A stretch of DNA of 64,000 nucleotides from Nocardia concava NBRC 100430 (GTDB lineage: Bacteria > Actinomycetota > Actinomycetes > Mycobacteriales > Mycobacteriaceae). The notes under the pieces were generated by a model. It saw only the letters and a list, made by a program, of their open reading frames with translations, made no database searches and had not been told where the DNA came from. The DNA lies in assembly GCF_000308815.1 (NCBI RefSeq), contig NZ_BAFX01000146.1:33309-97308 (forward strand), written 5' to 3'. Shown here in pieces: positions 34,637 through 42,351 of this stretch; positions within the stretch are counted from its first letter, which is position 1; each line of letters opens with the position of its first letter. A program made the position numbers and the translations under genes.

Positions 34637-35894
34637 TGCCGCCGGATGGCTTGGAAGGCTGGTGGTCCGTATCGGCCGGGACCGCGGGGTCGACCGTGAG
34701 CGCGGGGATTCGGACCCCGTCCGGAGTGTCGGGATCGGCGTGGAACATCGGTTCGTCGGGGTCACCGGTGTGTAGTTCCTGGTAGGCCTCTTCCGGCGAA
34801 TCGGCCAGCAGCGAGCGCATGGCGGTATTGAGCACCGCCACGAACGGCACCGCGAGCAGACCGCCCGCCAGACCCGCCAGCACCACGCCCGCCGCGATGG
34901 CCAGCACCACGGCCAGCGGGTGGATGCGCACCGCGCGACCCATCAGCAGTGGTTGCAGCACATGGCCTTCCAGCTGCATGACCGCGACGGTGATGCCCAG
35001 CACGATGAGCGCGGTGACCAGCCCCTTGGTCATGAGCGCGATGAAAACCGCCACCGATCCGGCGATGAAGGAACCCACGATCGGGATGAACGCGCCGATG
35101 AAGACCAGTGAGGCCAGCGGAAGTGCCAGCGGCACACTGAGAATCGCCAGACCCGAGCCGATGCCGATGGCGTCGACCGCCGCCACCAGCACGGTGGCGC
35201 GCACGAATCCGGTCAGCGTGCCGAAGCCCAGCCGCCCGGCGGTCCGCACCTTCTCCCGGTGCGCGGTCGGGATGATGCGGGTGCAGAACTCCCAGATCTG
35301 GTCTCCGCCGTAGAGGAAGAAGATGAGGATGAACAAGGTCAGGAAGGCGCCGGTGAAGAATTCGCCGATGACCGTGGCGGTGGTGAGCGCCCCGTTGGTC
35401 AGCGCGTCCTTGTTGGACTCGACGGTCTTGACGATGGTGTCGCCGGCATTGCGGATCTGATCGTTGCTCAGGTGCAGCGGCCCGTTGATCAGCCAGTCCT
35501 GCACCTGGTGCACGGAGGTCTTGAACTCGTCCGACAGCTGCGGCACACCGGTGACGAACTGCTCCACGACGAAGGTCATGATCCCGGCGAGCAGCCCGAG
35601 CGCCCCGACCAGCGTCACGAACACGCCGATCGCGCGCGGCACCCCGAACCGCTGCATCCAATTGACCAGCGGCGCCATCAGGGCAGCGCCCAGCAGCGCG
35701 ATGGACATCGGGATGGTGACGCTCGACAGCTTGCGCGCCAGATAGGCCACCGCGAGCACCGCCGCGAAAATTATCAACAGCCGCCAGCACCACTCCGCGG
35801 CCTGCCGCACGATCGGGTGCACGGCCTCCGCGTCCTGGCGCCGTTCCCCGCCGGACTTGCCCGACCTGCTGGACCTTGCCTGCACCTCACTCAC
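34617..35894 (-). CDS. AI-2E family transporter
   Basis: A 425-residue membrane protein of the TerC/YhhT-like AI-2E exporter family (PF01594). It has paired hydrophobic segments at the N-terminus (about 40-95), a central extracytoplasmic helical region (140-200), and GTLTGFVRATVLVAAVDAIG, FIGAFIPIVGSFIAGSVAV and EGHVLQPLLMGRAVRIHPL typical of the family. The C-terminal 60 residues are polar and acidic. Transport of a quorum signal is not implied; substrates of most members are unknown. Rv0205, next to mmpL3 in M. tuberculosis, is the likely counterpart. The GTG at 35894 (SEVQARSS) is chosen; an ATG at 35930 is also open. The end overlaps the sensor kinase gene. Confidence 0.88.
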   Translation of the reverse strand: MSEVQARSSRSGKSGGERRQDAEAVHPIVRQAAEWCWRLLIIFAAVLAVAYLARKLSSVTIPMSIALLGAALMAPLVNWMQRFGVPRAIGVFVTLVGALGLLAGIMTFVVEQFVTGVPQLSDEFKTSVHQVQDWLINGPLHLSNDQIRNAGDTIVKTVESNKDALTNGALTTATVIGEFFTGAFLTLFILIFFLYGGDQIWEFCTRIIPTAHREKVRTAGRLGFGTLTGFVRATVLVAAVDAIGIGSGLAILSVPLALPLASLVFIGAFIPIVGSFIAGSVAVFIALMTKGLVTALIVLGITVAVMQLEGHVLQPLLMGRAVRIHPLAVVLAIAAGVVLAGLAGGLLAVPFVAVLNTAMRSLLADSPEEAYQELHTGDPDEPMFHADPDTPDGVRIPALTVDPAVPADTDHQPSKPSGGSGDAGD

Positions 35895-35953
35895 GTTGGC
35901 GAGCCTAACGGCCGAAACCTCCGTGGGCATGTACCGACGATCTAAACGCTAGA

Positions 35954-37513
35954 TTGGTGATCGTGTCAGCGCCTTTAGAAGCGGTCAAACAGACCATGAG
36001 GACTCGCTGGCCGCTGTACTTGGCTTCCATGCTCGCGGCCAACGCGTTCGGCGCTGTCCTGGTGTGGGCCTTTATTCAGTACGGGTTGCCGGTTCCGCAG
36101 GGGGAGACCGCCGCTACCAGGCAGACCGGACTGCTGATTCCTTCTCTGGTGTTCTTGATCGGCGGGCTGCTGAGTGTCGGCGCGTCGGCGTTCATGCTGC
36201 GCCCCGTCATGCGATGGCAGGTGCGGGGCGGGCCGCCGTCGCGGCAGGAGCAGATGGCCGCGCTGCACGCGCCGTTGCGGCAGGCCATCCTGCATCTGGT
36301 GCTGTGGCTGGTCGGCGGTGGCGTGCTGGCGTGGCTGATCATCATCCGGACGCCGCAGCTGGCCGCCGCGGTGATCGTCACCGAATGTATGGCCGCCACC
36401 ATCGTTTTCGGCTTCACCTACATGCTGGGCGAGCGCATTCTGCGGCCGGTCGCGGCGGAGGCGCTGACCACGGGGGCCTTCGATCACACGCTGACCGCGG
36501 GCGTCGGCACCCGGATGGCCATGACCTGGGGCATGGGCACCTTCGCGCCGACCATCGCCATCGTGCTGCTGTGCGTCACCCAGATTTCCTCTCGCGTGCA
36601 GTTTTCCGCGCAGTCGCTGGCCGTATCAATTCTGCTGCTGTGCGGTGTGGTGATCATGCAGGCGCTGGCGCTTTCCATGCTCACCGGTTCCTCCATTTCC
36701 GATCCCATTCGCCAGCTCAGCCAGGCCATCGACCGCGTGCAGGAAGGCGCGCGGGATGTGCAGGTGGAAGTATTCGACGGTTCGGAAATCGGACTGCTGC
36801 AGGTTGGCTTCAATCGCATGATGGGCGAGGCCGCGAAACGCCGGGAACTGCAGGAATTGTTCGGCCAGCACGTCGGCGAGGATGTCGCGCGGCGCGCCCT
36901 GGAGTACGGCACCGAACTCGGCGGTGAAACCCGATTCGTGGCCGTGTTGTTCGTGGATATGGTCGGTTCCACCGCCACCGCCGCCGAACGCCCGCCGACC
37001 GAAGTGGTCAGCCTGCTCAACGAGTTCTTCCGGGTCGTCGTCGATGTCATCGATCGTCATCACGGGCTCATCAACAAATTCATGGGTGATGCCGCACTGG
37101 CCATCTTCGGTGCGCCGCTGGATCGCCCGGACGCGCCCACCGCCGCCCTGGCCGCCGCCCGTGAGCTGCGCGAAGCCCTGCGCGAGGTGGCCGGGCTGGA
37201 TATCGGAATCGGCGTTTCGGCCGGGCTGGCGGTCGCCGGAAATATCGGCGGCGCGAATCGCTTCGAATACACCGTGATCGGTGATCCGGTGAACGAGGCG
37301 TCGCGACTCACCGAACTCGCCAAGGATCGGCCGGAACGTGTTCTGACCTCGTCGAGCGCACTGTTCTTCGCCGACGAGAACGAGCAGCGGCATTGGCAGA
37401 CCGGCGAAGAGGTGCAACTGCGCGGACGCCGCCGGAAAACGCGTCTGGCCTGGCCATTGCAGAGCACCGACCCGACTGATGCAGACGAGGCGGCGGCGAG
37501 TTCGTTAGGCTGA
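35954..37513 (+). CDS. membrane class III adenylate/guanylate cyclase with HAMP domain
   Basis: A 519-residue protein with six predicted spans (about 15-250), a HAMP linker (TGSSISDPIRQLSQAIDRVQ and following) and a C-terminal cyclase domain (330-490). Metal-binding Asp335 (VLFVDMVGST) and Asp379 (NKFMGDAAL), adenine-selecting Lys375 and Asp444 (VIGDPVN), and transition-state residues Asn447/Arg451 are all present, so cAMP formation is expected. The domain order is that of the mycobacterial Rv1318c-Rv1320c/Rv3645 type. Three in-frame starts lie close together (TTG 35954, GTG 35957, GTG 35963). It is divergent from the AI-2E transporter gene and 4 bp upstream of the next gene. Confidence 0.92.
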   Translation: MVIVSAPLEAVKQTMRTRWPLYLASMLAANAFGAVLVWAFIQYGLPVPQGETAATRQTGLLIPSLVFLIGGLLSVGASAFMLRPVMRWQVRGGPPSRQEQMAALHAPLRQAILHLVLWLVGGGVLAWLIIIRTPQLAAAVIVTECMAATIVFGFTYMLGERILRPVAAEALTTGAFDHTLTAGVGTRMAMTWGMGTFAPTIAIVLLCVTQISSRVQFSAQSLAVSILLLCGVVIMQALALSMLTGSSISDPIRQLSQAIDRVQEGARDVQVEVFDGSEIGLLQVGFNRMMGEAAKRRELQELFGQHVGEDVARRALEYGTELGGETRFVAVLFVDMVGSTATAAERPPTEVVSLLNEFFRVVVDVIDRHHGLINKFMGDAALAIFGAPLDRPDAPTAALAAARELREALREVAGLDIGIGVSAGLAVAGNIGGANRFEYTVIGDPVNEASRLTELAKDRPERVLTSSSALFFADENEQRHWQTGEEVQLRGRRRKTRLAWPLQSTDPTDADEAAASSLG

Positions 37514-37517
37514 CGAC

Positions 37518-38663
37518 GTGACGGCCCATGGTGAGCTGCGCGGCGAACCTGTGCCGCCCGCGGAGAACTCGCACCGTGGCAGGTTCTGGTGGGCGAAATG
37601 GATTCTCGGCGCCGCACTGGTGGCCCTGCTGATTTCCGAGGGCGTTTATCTCTATCCGCGCCTGCACGAATCCTGGAAGAACCTCACCGAAATCCATTGG
37701 GGCTGGGTCGCCGCCTGCATCGTCATGCAGGCCGTTTCGATGAGCGGATTCGGCCGCATCCAGAAACAGCTGTTGCACGCCGGCGGCGTCGAGGTGAGCC
37801 AGCGCAAATCGGTGTCGGTGGTGTACGGCGCGACCGGCATGTCGCTGACCCTGCCCGCGGGCCAGGTGTTCTCGACCGCCTTCACCTATCGCCAGACCCG
37901 GCGCTGGGGCGCGAGCCCGATCGTGGCGTCCTGGCAGCTGGTGATGTCGGGCGTGGTGGCGGCGGCCGGGCTGACCCTGCTCGGCCTGTTCGGCACCGTG
38001 CTGGCCGGGGACCGGGTGGGCCCGCTCAAGGTGATCCTGACGCTGGGCACCATGGCCGCGCTGATCTGGGCCTTCAACTACGTGTCCCGGCATCCGGGCG
38101 GCATCGAGGCGCTGGCTCGGCGAATCCTGCAGCGGATCAACCGGATTCGGCATCGTCCCGTCGACACCGGCATGGACAAGGTCGGCGAGGTGCTGTCCCA
38201 GCTGGAGTCGGTGGACCTGGGCAAGCGCGACGGCGCGTGGGTCGCGGTGTGGGCGCTGGTGCACCGGCTCGCCGATGTCGCCTGCCTGGGTTTCGCCTGC
38301 TACGCGGTGGGCGCGGATCCGCGCTGGGCCGCGCTCATGCTGACCTTCGCGGCCGGAAAGGCCGTCGGCACCATCCCTTTGGCGCCCGGCGGCATCGTCT
38401 ACGTGGACGCGACGCTCATCTACTCGCTCACCGCGGCGGCCGGACTCCCCGCCGCCCAGGCGGTGGCCGCGGCCTTCCTGTACCGACTGGTCAGCTTCAT
38501 CCTGGTGGCCATCGTCGGCTGGATCGTCTTCCTGTTCCTGTTCCGCAAGCCCCAGGCCGACGACGCGGAGTACGAGAAAGAGTTCGAGCAGCGCGGCAAT
38601 TCGCTGGTCACCGACCGCCGCCGCGGCAATCCCCAGGCCGACCAGGACGGTAGTCCCGCCTGA
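37518..38663 (+). CDS. LPG-synthase-like transmembrane protein (UPF0104/YbhN family)
   Basis: A 381-residue membrane protein with about eight spans. The blocks WVAACIVMQAVSMSGFGRI, GATGMSLTLPAGQVFSTAF and IPLAPGGIVYVDATLIYSL belong to the lysylphosphatidylglycerol synthase transmembrane family (AglD/UPF0104). The cytosolic lysyl-transferase domain of MprF is absent, so it is not a complete LPG synthase; such stand-alone membrane parts may flip lipids or bind lipid-linked substrates. The GTG start at 37518 is 4 bp after the cyclase stop, so the two are cotranscribed. Rv0204c may be the mycobacterial counterpart (from memory). Confidence 0.82.
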   Translation: MTAHGELRGEPVPPAENSHRGRFWWAKWILGAALVALLISEGVYLYPRLHESWKNLTEIHWGWVAACIVMQAVSMSGFGRIQKQLLHAGGVEVSQRKSVSVVYGATGMSLTLPAGQVFSTAFTYRQTRRWGASPIVASWQLVMSGVVAAAGLTLLGLFGTVLAGDRVGPLKVILTLGTMAALIWAFNYVSRHPGGIEALARRILQRINRIRHRPVDTGMDKVGEVLSQLESVDLGKRDGAWVAVWALVHRLADVACLGFACYAVGADPRWAALMLTFAAGKAVGTIPLAPGGIVYVDATLIYSLTAAAGLPAAQAVAAAFLYRLVSFILVAIVGWIVFLFLFRKPQADDAEYEKEFEQRGNSLVTDRRRGNPQADQDGSPA

Positions 38664-38720
38664 CGCCGGGTGCGGTGTCCCTCCACGGGCGCGCCGACAC
38701 CGCCCGATACCCTGTGGGCC

Positions 38721-39107
38721 GTGAGGAAACTGGTGCCGTTCGCCGTGGATGTCGTGCTGGTGGTCGTGTTCTGCCTGCTCGGGCGACGCAGCCATGACGA
38801 GGCCGTGCTGGGCACGGGCCTGCTGCGCACGTTCTGGCCGTTCGGGACCGGCCTGGTGCTGGGCTGGGTGATCGCGGTGGCGGTGGCCTCGGGCCGGGAG
38901 GGGGCAAGTGCGGCACGGCGTTTCGACGGCCGCGCGGTGTGGCCGACAGGCGTCATCCTGTGGCTGAGCACCCTGATCGGCGGCATGGTGCTGCGGGGCG
39001 TGTCCGGCCAGACCGTCGCCTTCAGCTTCGTTCTGGTGGCCACGAGCTTCCTCGGCCTGTTCCTGGTCGGCTGGCGCGTTATCGCGCAGGTGGTCCGTAC
39101 CCGCTAG
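38721..39107 (+). CDS. DUF3054 membrane protein
   Basis: A 128-residue protein with four membrane spans, starting MRKLVPFAVDVVLVVVFCLL and including GRRSHDEAVLGTGLLRTFWP, the signature of DUF3054. The function is unknown. The GTG at 38721 is the start; the open frame upstream to 38670 is not conserved. The stop codon TAG interlocks with the stop of the convergent gene in a shared CTAG. Confidence 0.82.
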   Translation: MRKLVPFAVDVVLVVVFCLLGRRSHDEAVLGTGLLRTFWPFGTGLVLGWVIAVAVASGREGASAARRFDGRAVWPTGVILWLSTLIGGMVLRGVSGQTVAFSFVLVATSFLGLFLVGWRVIAQVVRTR

Positions 39108-40789
39108 TCCGGCTGGGCCAGCGACTGCAGCAGTCGCGCCGCCACCCGCGCGGTGAGGTCGCCGCTGTCGGGATCGTCGATGTGGACGGCGAAGGCCAGG
39201 TCGCCCATGGTGGCGATGAGCCAGCCGTTGTTGCCGGTGGTCGCGGCGAAGGCCTGCACATCGCGATACCGGTTGAGGCTGGCCATCTCCGGTGCGCCGA
39301 CCCCGTCGCGGAGCGTGGCGCGCAGGCGGTCGGTGGCGTCGCCGGGCAGCGCGGCCAGGTCGGCCTCGGTGGTGGCGGGCTGGCCGATGGCGATCATGGG
39401 CTTGGGCACCTGGCCGTTGGCGATGGCGGCCGCCGCGATGGCCATGCCCCACGGGCTGGCCAGCAGCGAGTCCGCGGCATTGCCGCGGCCCACGTTCTCG
39501 GCCGCGTTCTTGCCGGTGGGCAGGCGGCCGGTGGTCTCGTCCAGGCCGGGCACCTTGAAGTCGATGCCGATCCCGAGCAGGCTGGCCGCGTCCGCCGCGT
39601 CGCCGACCGAGACGTCCTGCGGCGCTTTGTGTTTGGTGACCGCGGCGACATTCTTGAAGAGCTCGATCATGCCGCCGACCGGGTACAGCCCGGTGAAGGC
39701 GATATTGCCACGCTCGGTGGCCTGCGAGTTCTGCGCGACCGCGACGACCGCGCCGCTGGAGGGCTGGATGGCCACGATCGAGGTGGGCGAGCCGGTGCTC
39801 ACCACCGCGTCCTCGGCCGCGCGCTGCAGCCGCTGGTCCATGGTGGCGGGAATGTCGGCCCCGGGCGGGACCTGCTCGCCGGCCAGCTGGGTGACGAAGC
39901 GGCCGTCGGGCTCGAAGAGCTGAACTCCCCAGCCGGAGTGCTGGTCTCGATTGTCCTGCCAGACCTTGGTGAGCGCGTCCAGCATGGGCGACCAGATGCG
40001 CCGGTCCGCGGAGATGAGCTTGGGCTGCTTCTCCATGACCACGCCCGGGATGGGGGCCATGCGCGGTTCCAGGATATTGAAGTCGCCGTCGCGCAGGTTC
40101 ACCGCGACGATGGGTTTGCCCTGCGAGGCCGAGAGCTGTTGCATCAGAGCCGGTCCGTCGATGAGCGGGGCGACGGGGGCGATGGCGGCGGCGAGGGCGT
40201 TGGTGGAGGCGACCGGGTCGGTGATCTTGGCCGGATCCAGCTTGACGACATTGATGGTCTGCTCGGCCATGAGCGGCTGGCCCACGATGTCGTTCACCTT
40301 GGGCGAGGGCTGGGCGAAGGTGCGCACCAGCTTAGCGCTGCGCTTGGCATCCATCTGCGGCATGACCAGAGCGGGATCCCACGAGATGCGCCAGCCCACA
40401 CTGAGGTTGCGCACGGTGCCCTGCAGGTCGTACTTCCAGTCGCGCTTCTCGCCGAAGTTCCAGGCGGCGGTCATGGAGAAGAGTCCGGTCGTACCGTCCA
40501 GTTTGATGTACTGGGTCATGCGGTAGTCGGGCTTGCCCGGATCGAGGCCCTCGAAAACTTGCTTCAGCGTTGCCGAGGCCCCCGCCGGGTAGGAGGTCAG
40601 CCGCGACGCCCCGTCATAGTCCTTCTTGTCGATCAGCGCGGCGAACTTCTCGACCACCGCCTCCGCACCCGTCGATCGCTCCCGAAAACCACATGACCCC
40701 ATCGCGATAGCGACGGCAGCCACACCCGCGAGTGCGATCGCACCCCGTACCCGGAAGCGGCGGGATCCCCACACATCCATATCGCCCAC
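39104..40789 (-). CDS. penicillin-binding-protein-like lipoprotein with degenerate transpeptidase motifs
   Basis: A 561-residue exported protein. The signal peptide ends in VAIAMGSC (Cys33, a variant lipobox). Residues 40-160 form an NTF2-like MecA_N domain (AVVEKFAALIDKKDYDGASR), 165-290 a dimerisation-type domain, and 300-561 a transpeptidase fold. In the transpeptidase fold the usual Y-P-x-G-S-x-x-K reads Y369-P-V-G-G-M-I-E376, so both catalytic Ser and Lys are gone. The KTG motif reads TTG (AFAATTGNNGW). Flanking family residues (SPWGMAIAAAAIANGQVPKP) are kept, so this is a real but catalytically dead homologue. It is probably a scaffold or regulatory wall protein. Stop codons interlock with the DUF3054 gene. 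Confidence 0.85.
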   Translation of the reverse strand: MGDMDVWGSRRFRVRGAIALAGVAAVAIAMGSCGFRERSTGAEAVVEKFAALIDKKDYDGASRLTSYPAGASATLKQVFEGLDPGKPDYRMTQYIKLDGTTGLFSMTAAWNFGEKRDWKYDLQGTVRNLSVGWRISWDPALVMPQMDAKRSAKLVRTFAQPSPKVNDIVGQPLMAEQTINVVKLDPAKITDPVASTNALAAAIAPVAPLIDGPALMQQLSASQGKPIVAVNLRDGDFNILEPRMAPIPGVVMEKQPKLISADRRIWSPMLDALTKVWQDNRDQHSGWGVQLFEPDGRFVTQLAGEQVPPGADIPATMDQRLQRAAEDAVVSTGSPTSIVAIQPSSGAVVAVAQNSQATERGNIAFTGLYPVGGMIELFKNVAAVTKHKAPQDVSVGDAADAASLLGIGIDFKVPGLDETTGRLPTGKNAAENVGRGNAADSLLASPWGMAIAAAAIANGQVPKPMIAIGQPATTEADLAALPGDATDRLRATLRDGVGAPEMASLNRYRDVQAFAATTGNNGWLIATMGDLAFAVHIDDPDSGDLTARVAARLLQSLAQPD

Positions 40790-41118
40790 TCTTCACTCTG
40801 GCCACAACAGCAACAGGTCCACGGTACCGCGCGCCGAATGTCGGCGGCTCCACCTTTCCACCAGGCGTGCTTGTTCTGAGCACCACCATAGTGCCGAAAT
40901 CGGTCAGCAGTGACCACTTACATGATCACCGGTCGGTTACGGCCCCTGGCGTATTCGAGACTCGGGAGACCGTTCGGTTCTCACTGGTGACAGCGCTCCG
41001 GAGCATTCGGGGCGAACCCGGCGAACCTCGTTCTCCCAGAGCGGAATCCACGGGAGCGTAAACGACGTAACGTTGTAATCAGTATTACAACTCCATGCAG
41101 CAAGTGAGAGTGACCAAC
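40790..41118. other. gene-free divergent promoter region
   Basis: This 329-bp stretch separates the divergent PBP-like and hypothetical genes. Apart from the palindrome at 41072-41091 I see no structured RNA, repeat or additional gene. The short open frames within it lack ribosome-binding sites. Confidence 0.6.
41072..41091. promoter_or_regulatory. 8-bp palindromic operator-like site
   Basis: GTTGTAAT-CAGT-ATTACAAC is a perfect inverted repeat, AT-rich in GC-rich surroundings, ending 27 bp before the ATG at 41119. Position and symmetry suit a repressor site over or just after the promoter. Confidence 0.6.
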
Positions 41119-41715
41119 ATGAGACACGGACATCGTGGACACGGTTTCGGGCGCACCGGCGGCTGGCAGCAAGCCGATCTTCCGGACACCTCGGACGCTC
41201 ACGACTGGTTCGCTGGACGATTGCCAGCCGACTGGTTCGCCGGTCCCGCAACCCTCGAGATCGATCGCGACGAGATCGTCGTGGTCGGCGAACTCCCCCT
41301 CCCCGCAGCCGAACCCGCCGCCGAGACCCCCGCGGACGCCGCCCCCGCCGAGGTTCCGCAGGCCACCCGGGAGGGCATCCTGGCCCGCTTCCGGGAATCC
41401 ACCCGCCCCGCCCGTATGCAGATCGCCCAGGAAGCCCAGGCCCGCTACGGCCGCAATGTGGCCTGGGGCGTCACGGTCAACGGCGAGCGAATCATGTTCA
41501 CCCACCTGGCCGTTCCGGTCATGACCCGGCTGCGCCAGCCCGAACGCAAGGTGCTCGACACCCTGGTCGACGCCGGCGTGGCCCGCTCCCGCTCCGACGC
41601 CCTGGCTTGGACGGTCAAGCTGGCCGGTCAGCACGCCGAGGAGTGGCTAGAGGAATTGCGCTCGGCCATGCGCAAAGTCGACGACCTCCGCTCGGAGGGA
41701 CCGCAGGGCCTGTAG
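41119..41715 (+). CDS. hypothetical protein with a possible ribbon-helix-helix-like C-terminus
   Basis: A 198-residue protein starting MRHGHRGHGFGRTGG. The middle contains DAHDWFAGRLPADWFAGPAT, a strand-rich segment (LEIDRDEIVVVGELPLP) and an Ala/Pro linker. The C-terminal 80 residues are helical and include VARSRSDALAWTVKLAGQHA, which resembles the helices of RHH/CopG-like proteins. I do not recognise a named family. The ATG at 41119 has AAGTGAGAG upstream and is preferred over the ATG at 41095, which touches the palindrome. Autoregulation through that palindrome is a hypothesis. Confidence 0.7.
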   Translation: MRHGHRGHGFGRTGGWQQADLPDTSDAHDWFAGRLPADWFAGPATLEIDRDEIVVVGELPLPAAEPAAETPADAAPAEVPQATREGILARFRESTRPARMQIAQEAQARYGRNVAWGVTVNGERIMFTHLAVPVMTRLRQPERKVLDTLVDAGVARSRSDALAWTVKLAGQHAEEWLEELRSAMRKVDDLRSEGPQGL

Positions 41716-41755
41716 CCACGGGGGTCCGCGGGGTCTGTGGTCGTAGAGTGAGCGC

Positions 41756-42193
41756 ATGCCTGCAACCGCCCCGATCCTGGTGCTCAACGGTCCGAACCTG
41801 AACATGCTCGGCACCCGTCAGCCCGAGGTCTACGGGGCGGACACCCTCGACGATGTGGTCGAGCTGTGCCGCAAGACCGCGGCCCGGTTCGACCGGGAGG
41901 TGGTGGCGTTCCAGTCCAATCACGAAGGGGCGCTGATCGACCGGATCCACGCGGCCCGCGGCATGGAGTCCGGAATCGTCATCAACCCGGGTGGACTCAC
42001 GCACACCTCGGTGGCACTGCGGGACGCGCTGGTGATCCCGGAGGTGCCGATCGTCGAGGTGCACATCAGCAATGTGCATGCGCGCGAGGAGTTCCGGCAC
42101 CACTCCTACGTCTCCCCCATCGCCACCGCCGTGATCGCGGGCATGGGGATCCAGGGCTACGCGGCCGCCGTCGAATTCCTCTGCACGCGCTGA
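41756..42193 (+). CDS. aroQ: type II 3-dehydroquinate dehydratase
   Basis: A 145-residue enzyme converting 3-dehydroquinate to 3-dehydroshikimate in the shikimate pathway. Family residues are in order: LVLNGPNLNMLGTRQPEVYG (catalytic Arg and Tyr), VVAFQSNHEGALIDRIH, GIVINPGGLTHTSVALRDAL and VEVHISNVHAREEFRHHSY (catalytic His). The length is standard for the dodecameric type II enzyme. It stands apart from other aro genes, which is unusual because aroQ often lies with aroB/aroK. A 27-bp perfect hairpin follows it. Confidence 0.97.
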   Translation: MPATAPILVLNGPNLNMLGTRQPEVYGADTLDDVVELCRKTAARFDREVVAFQSNHEGALIDRIHAARGMESGIVINPGGLTHTSVALRDALVIPEVPIVEVHISNVHAREEFRHHSYVSPIATAVIAGMGIQGYAAAVEFLCTR

Positions 42194-42217
42194 TTCATCC
42201 AACTCTCGTAACTCTCA

Positions 42218-42230
42218 GGGGCTTCGCCCC
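42218..42230. repeat. small TTC-loop hairpin after aroQ
   Basis: GGGGC-TTC-GCCCC followed by CGAACCCCC. A short, very stable hairpin with no T tract. Similar GGGGC/GCCCC elements are common in intergenic DNA of GC-rich actinobacteria. It may contribute to aroQ termination. Confidence 0.4.
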
Positions 42231-42249
42231 CGAACCCCCAAGAACATTT

Positions 42250-42276
42250 GGCCCGGTGCGCACTGCGCACCGGGCC
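42250..42276. terminator. perfect 27-bp hairpin between aroQ and the ABC operon
   Basis: GGCCCGGTGCGCA, one central C, then the exact complement. GAATTAATAG follows, so it lacks a proper T tract but is the strongest secondary structure in the gap. It probably ends aroQ transcription or insulates the XRE-ABC operon. Confidence 0.6.
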
Positions 42277-42299
42277 GAATTAATAGCTTGAGGCCGTCA

Positions 42300-42323
42300 G
42301 TATGTAGTAGGTATGCTACATAC
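42300..42323. promoter_or_regulatory. palindrome upstream of the ABC-XRE operon
   Basis: GTATGTAG (42300-42307) and CTACATAC (42316-42323) form a perfect 8-bp inverted repeat with an 8-bp spacer that itself contains GGTATG. It ends 28 bp before the ATG of the ATPase gene, where a repressor would block transcription. The operon's own XRE regulator is the obvious candidate ligand. Confidence 0.6.
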
Positions 42324-42351
42324 GATCCGGTTTCTACTACGGAGGGGAATC

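Noticed and set aside
37518..38663. Complete lysylphosphatidylglycerol synthase (MprF/LysX)
   Set aside because: Only the transmembrane part is present; the lysyl-transferase and tRNA-synthetase-like domains are missing.
37308..39452. A 714-codon minus-strand open frame across the cyclase, LPG-synthase-like and DUF3054 genes
   Set aside because: Same antisense effect; the peptide is low-complexity (His/Arg/Gly/Pro) and crosses three well-supported plus-strand genes.
42218..42276. Hairpins after aroQ considered as a riboswitch or attenuator for the ABC operon
   Set aside because: No conserved riboswitch core or leader peptide could be traced; a terminator or insulating hairpin is simpler.
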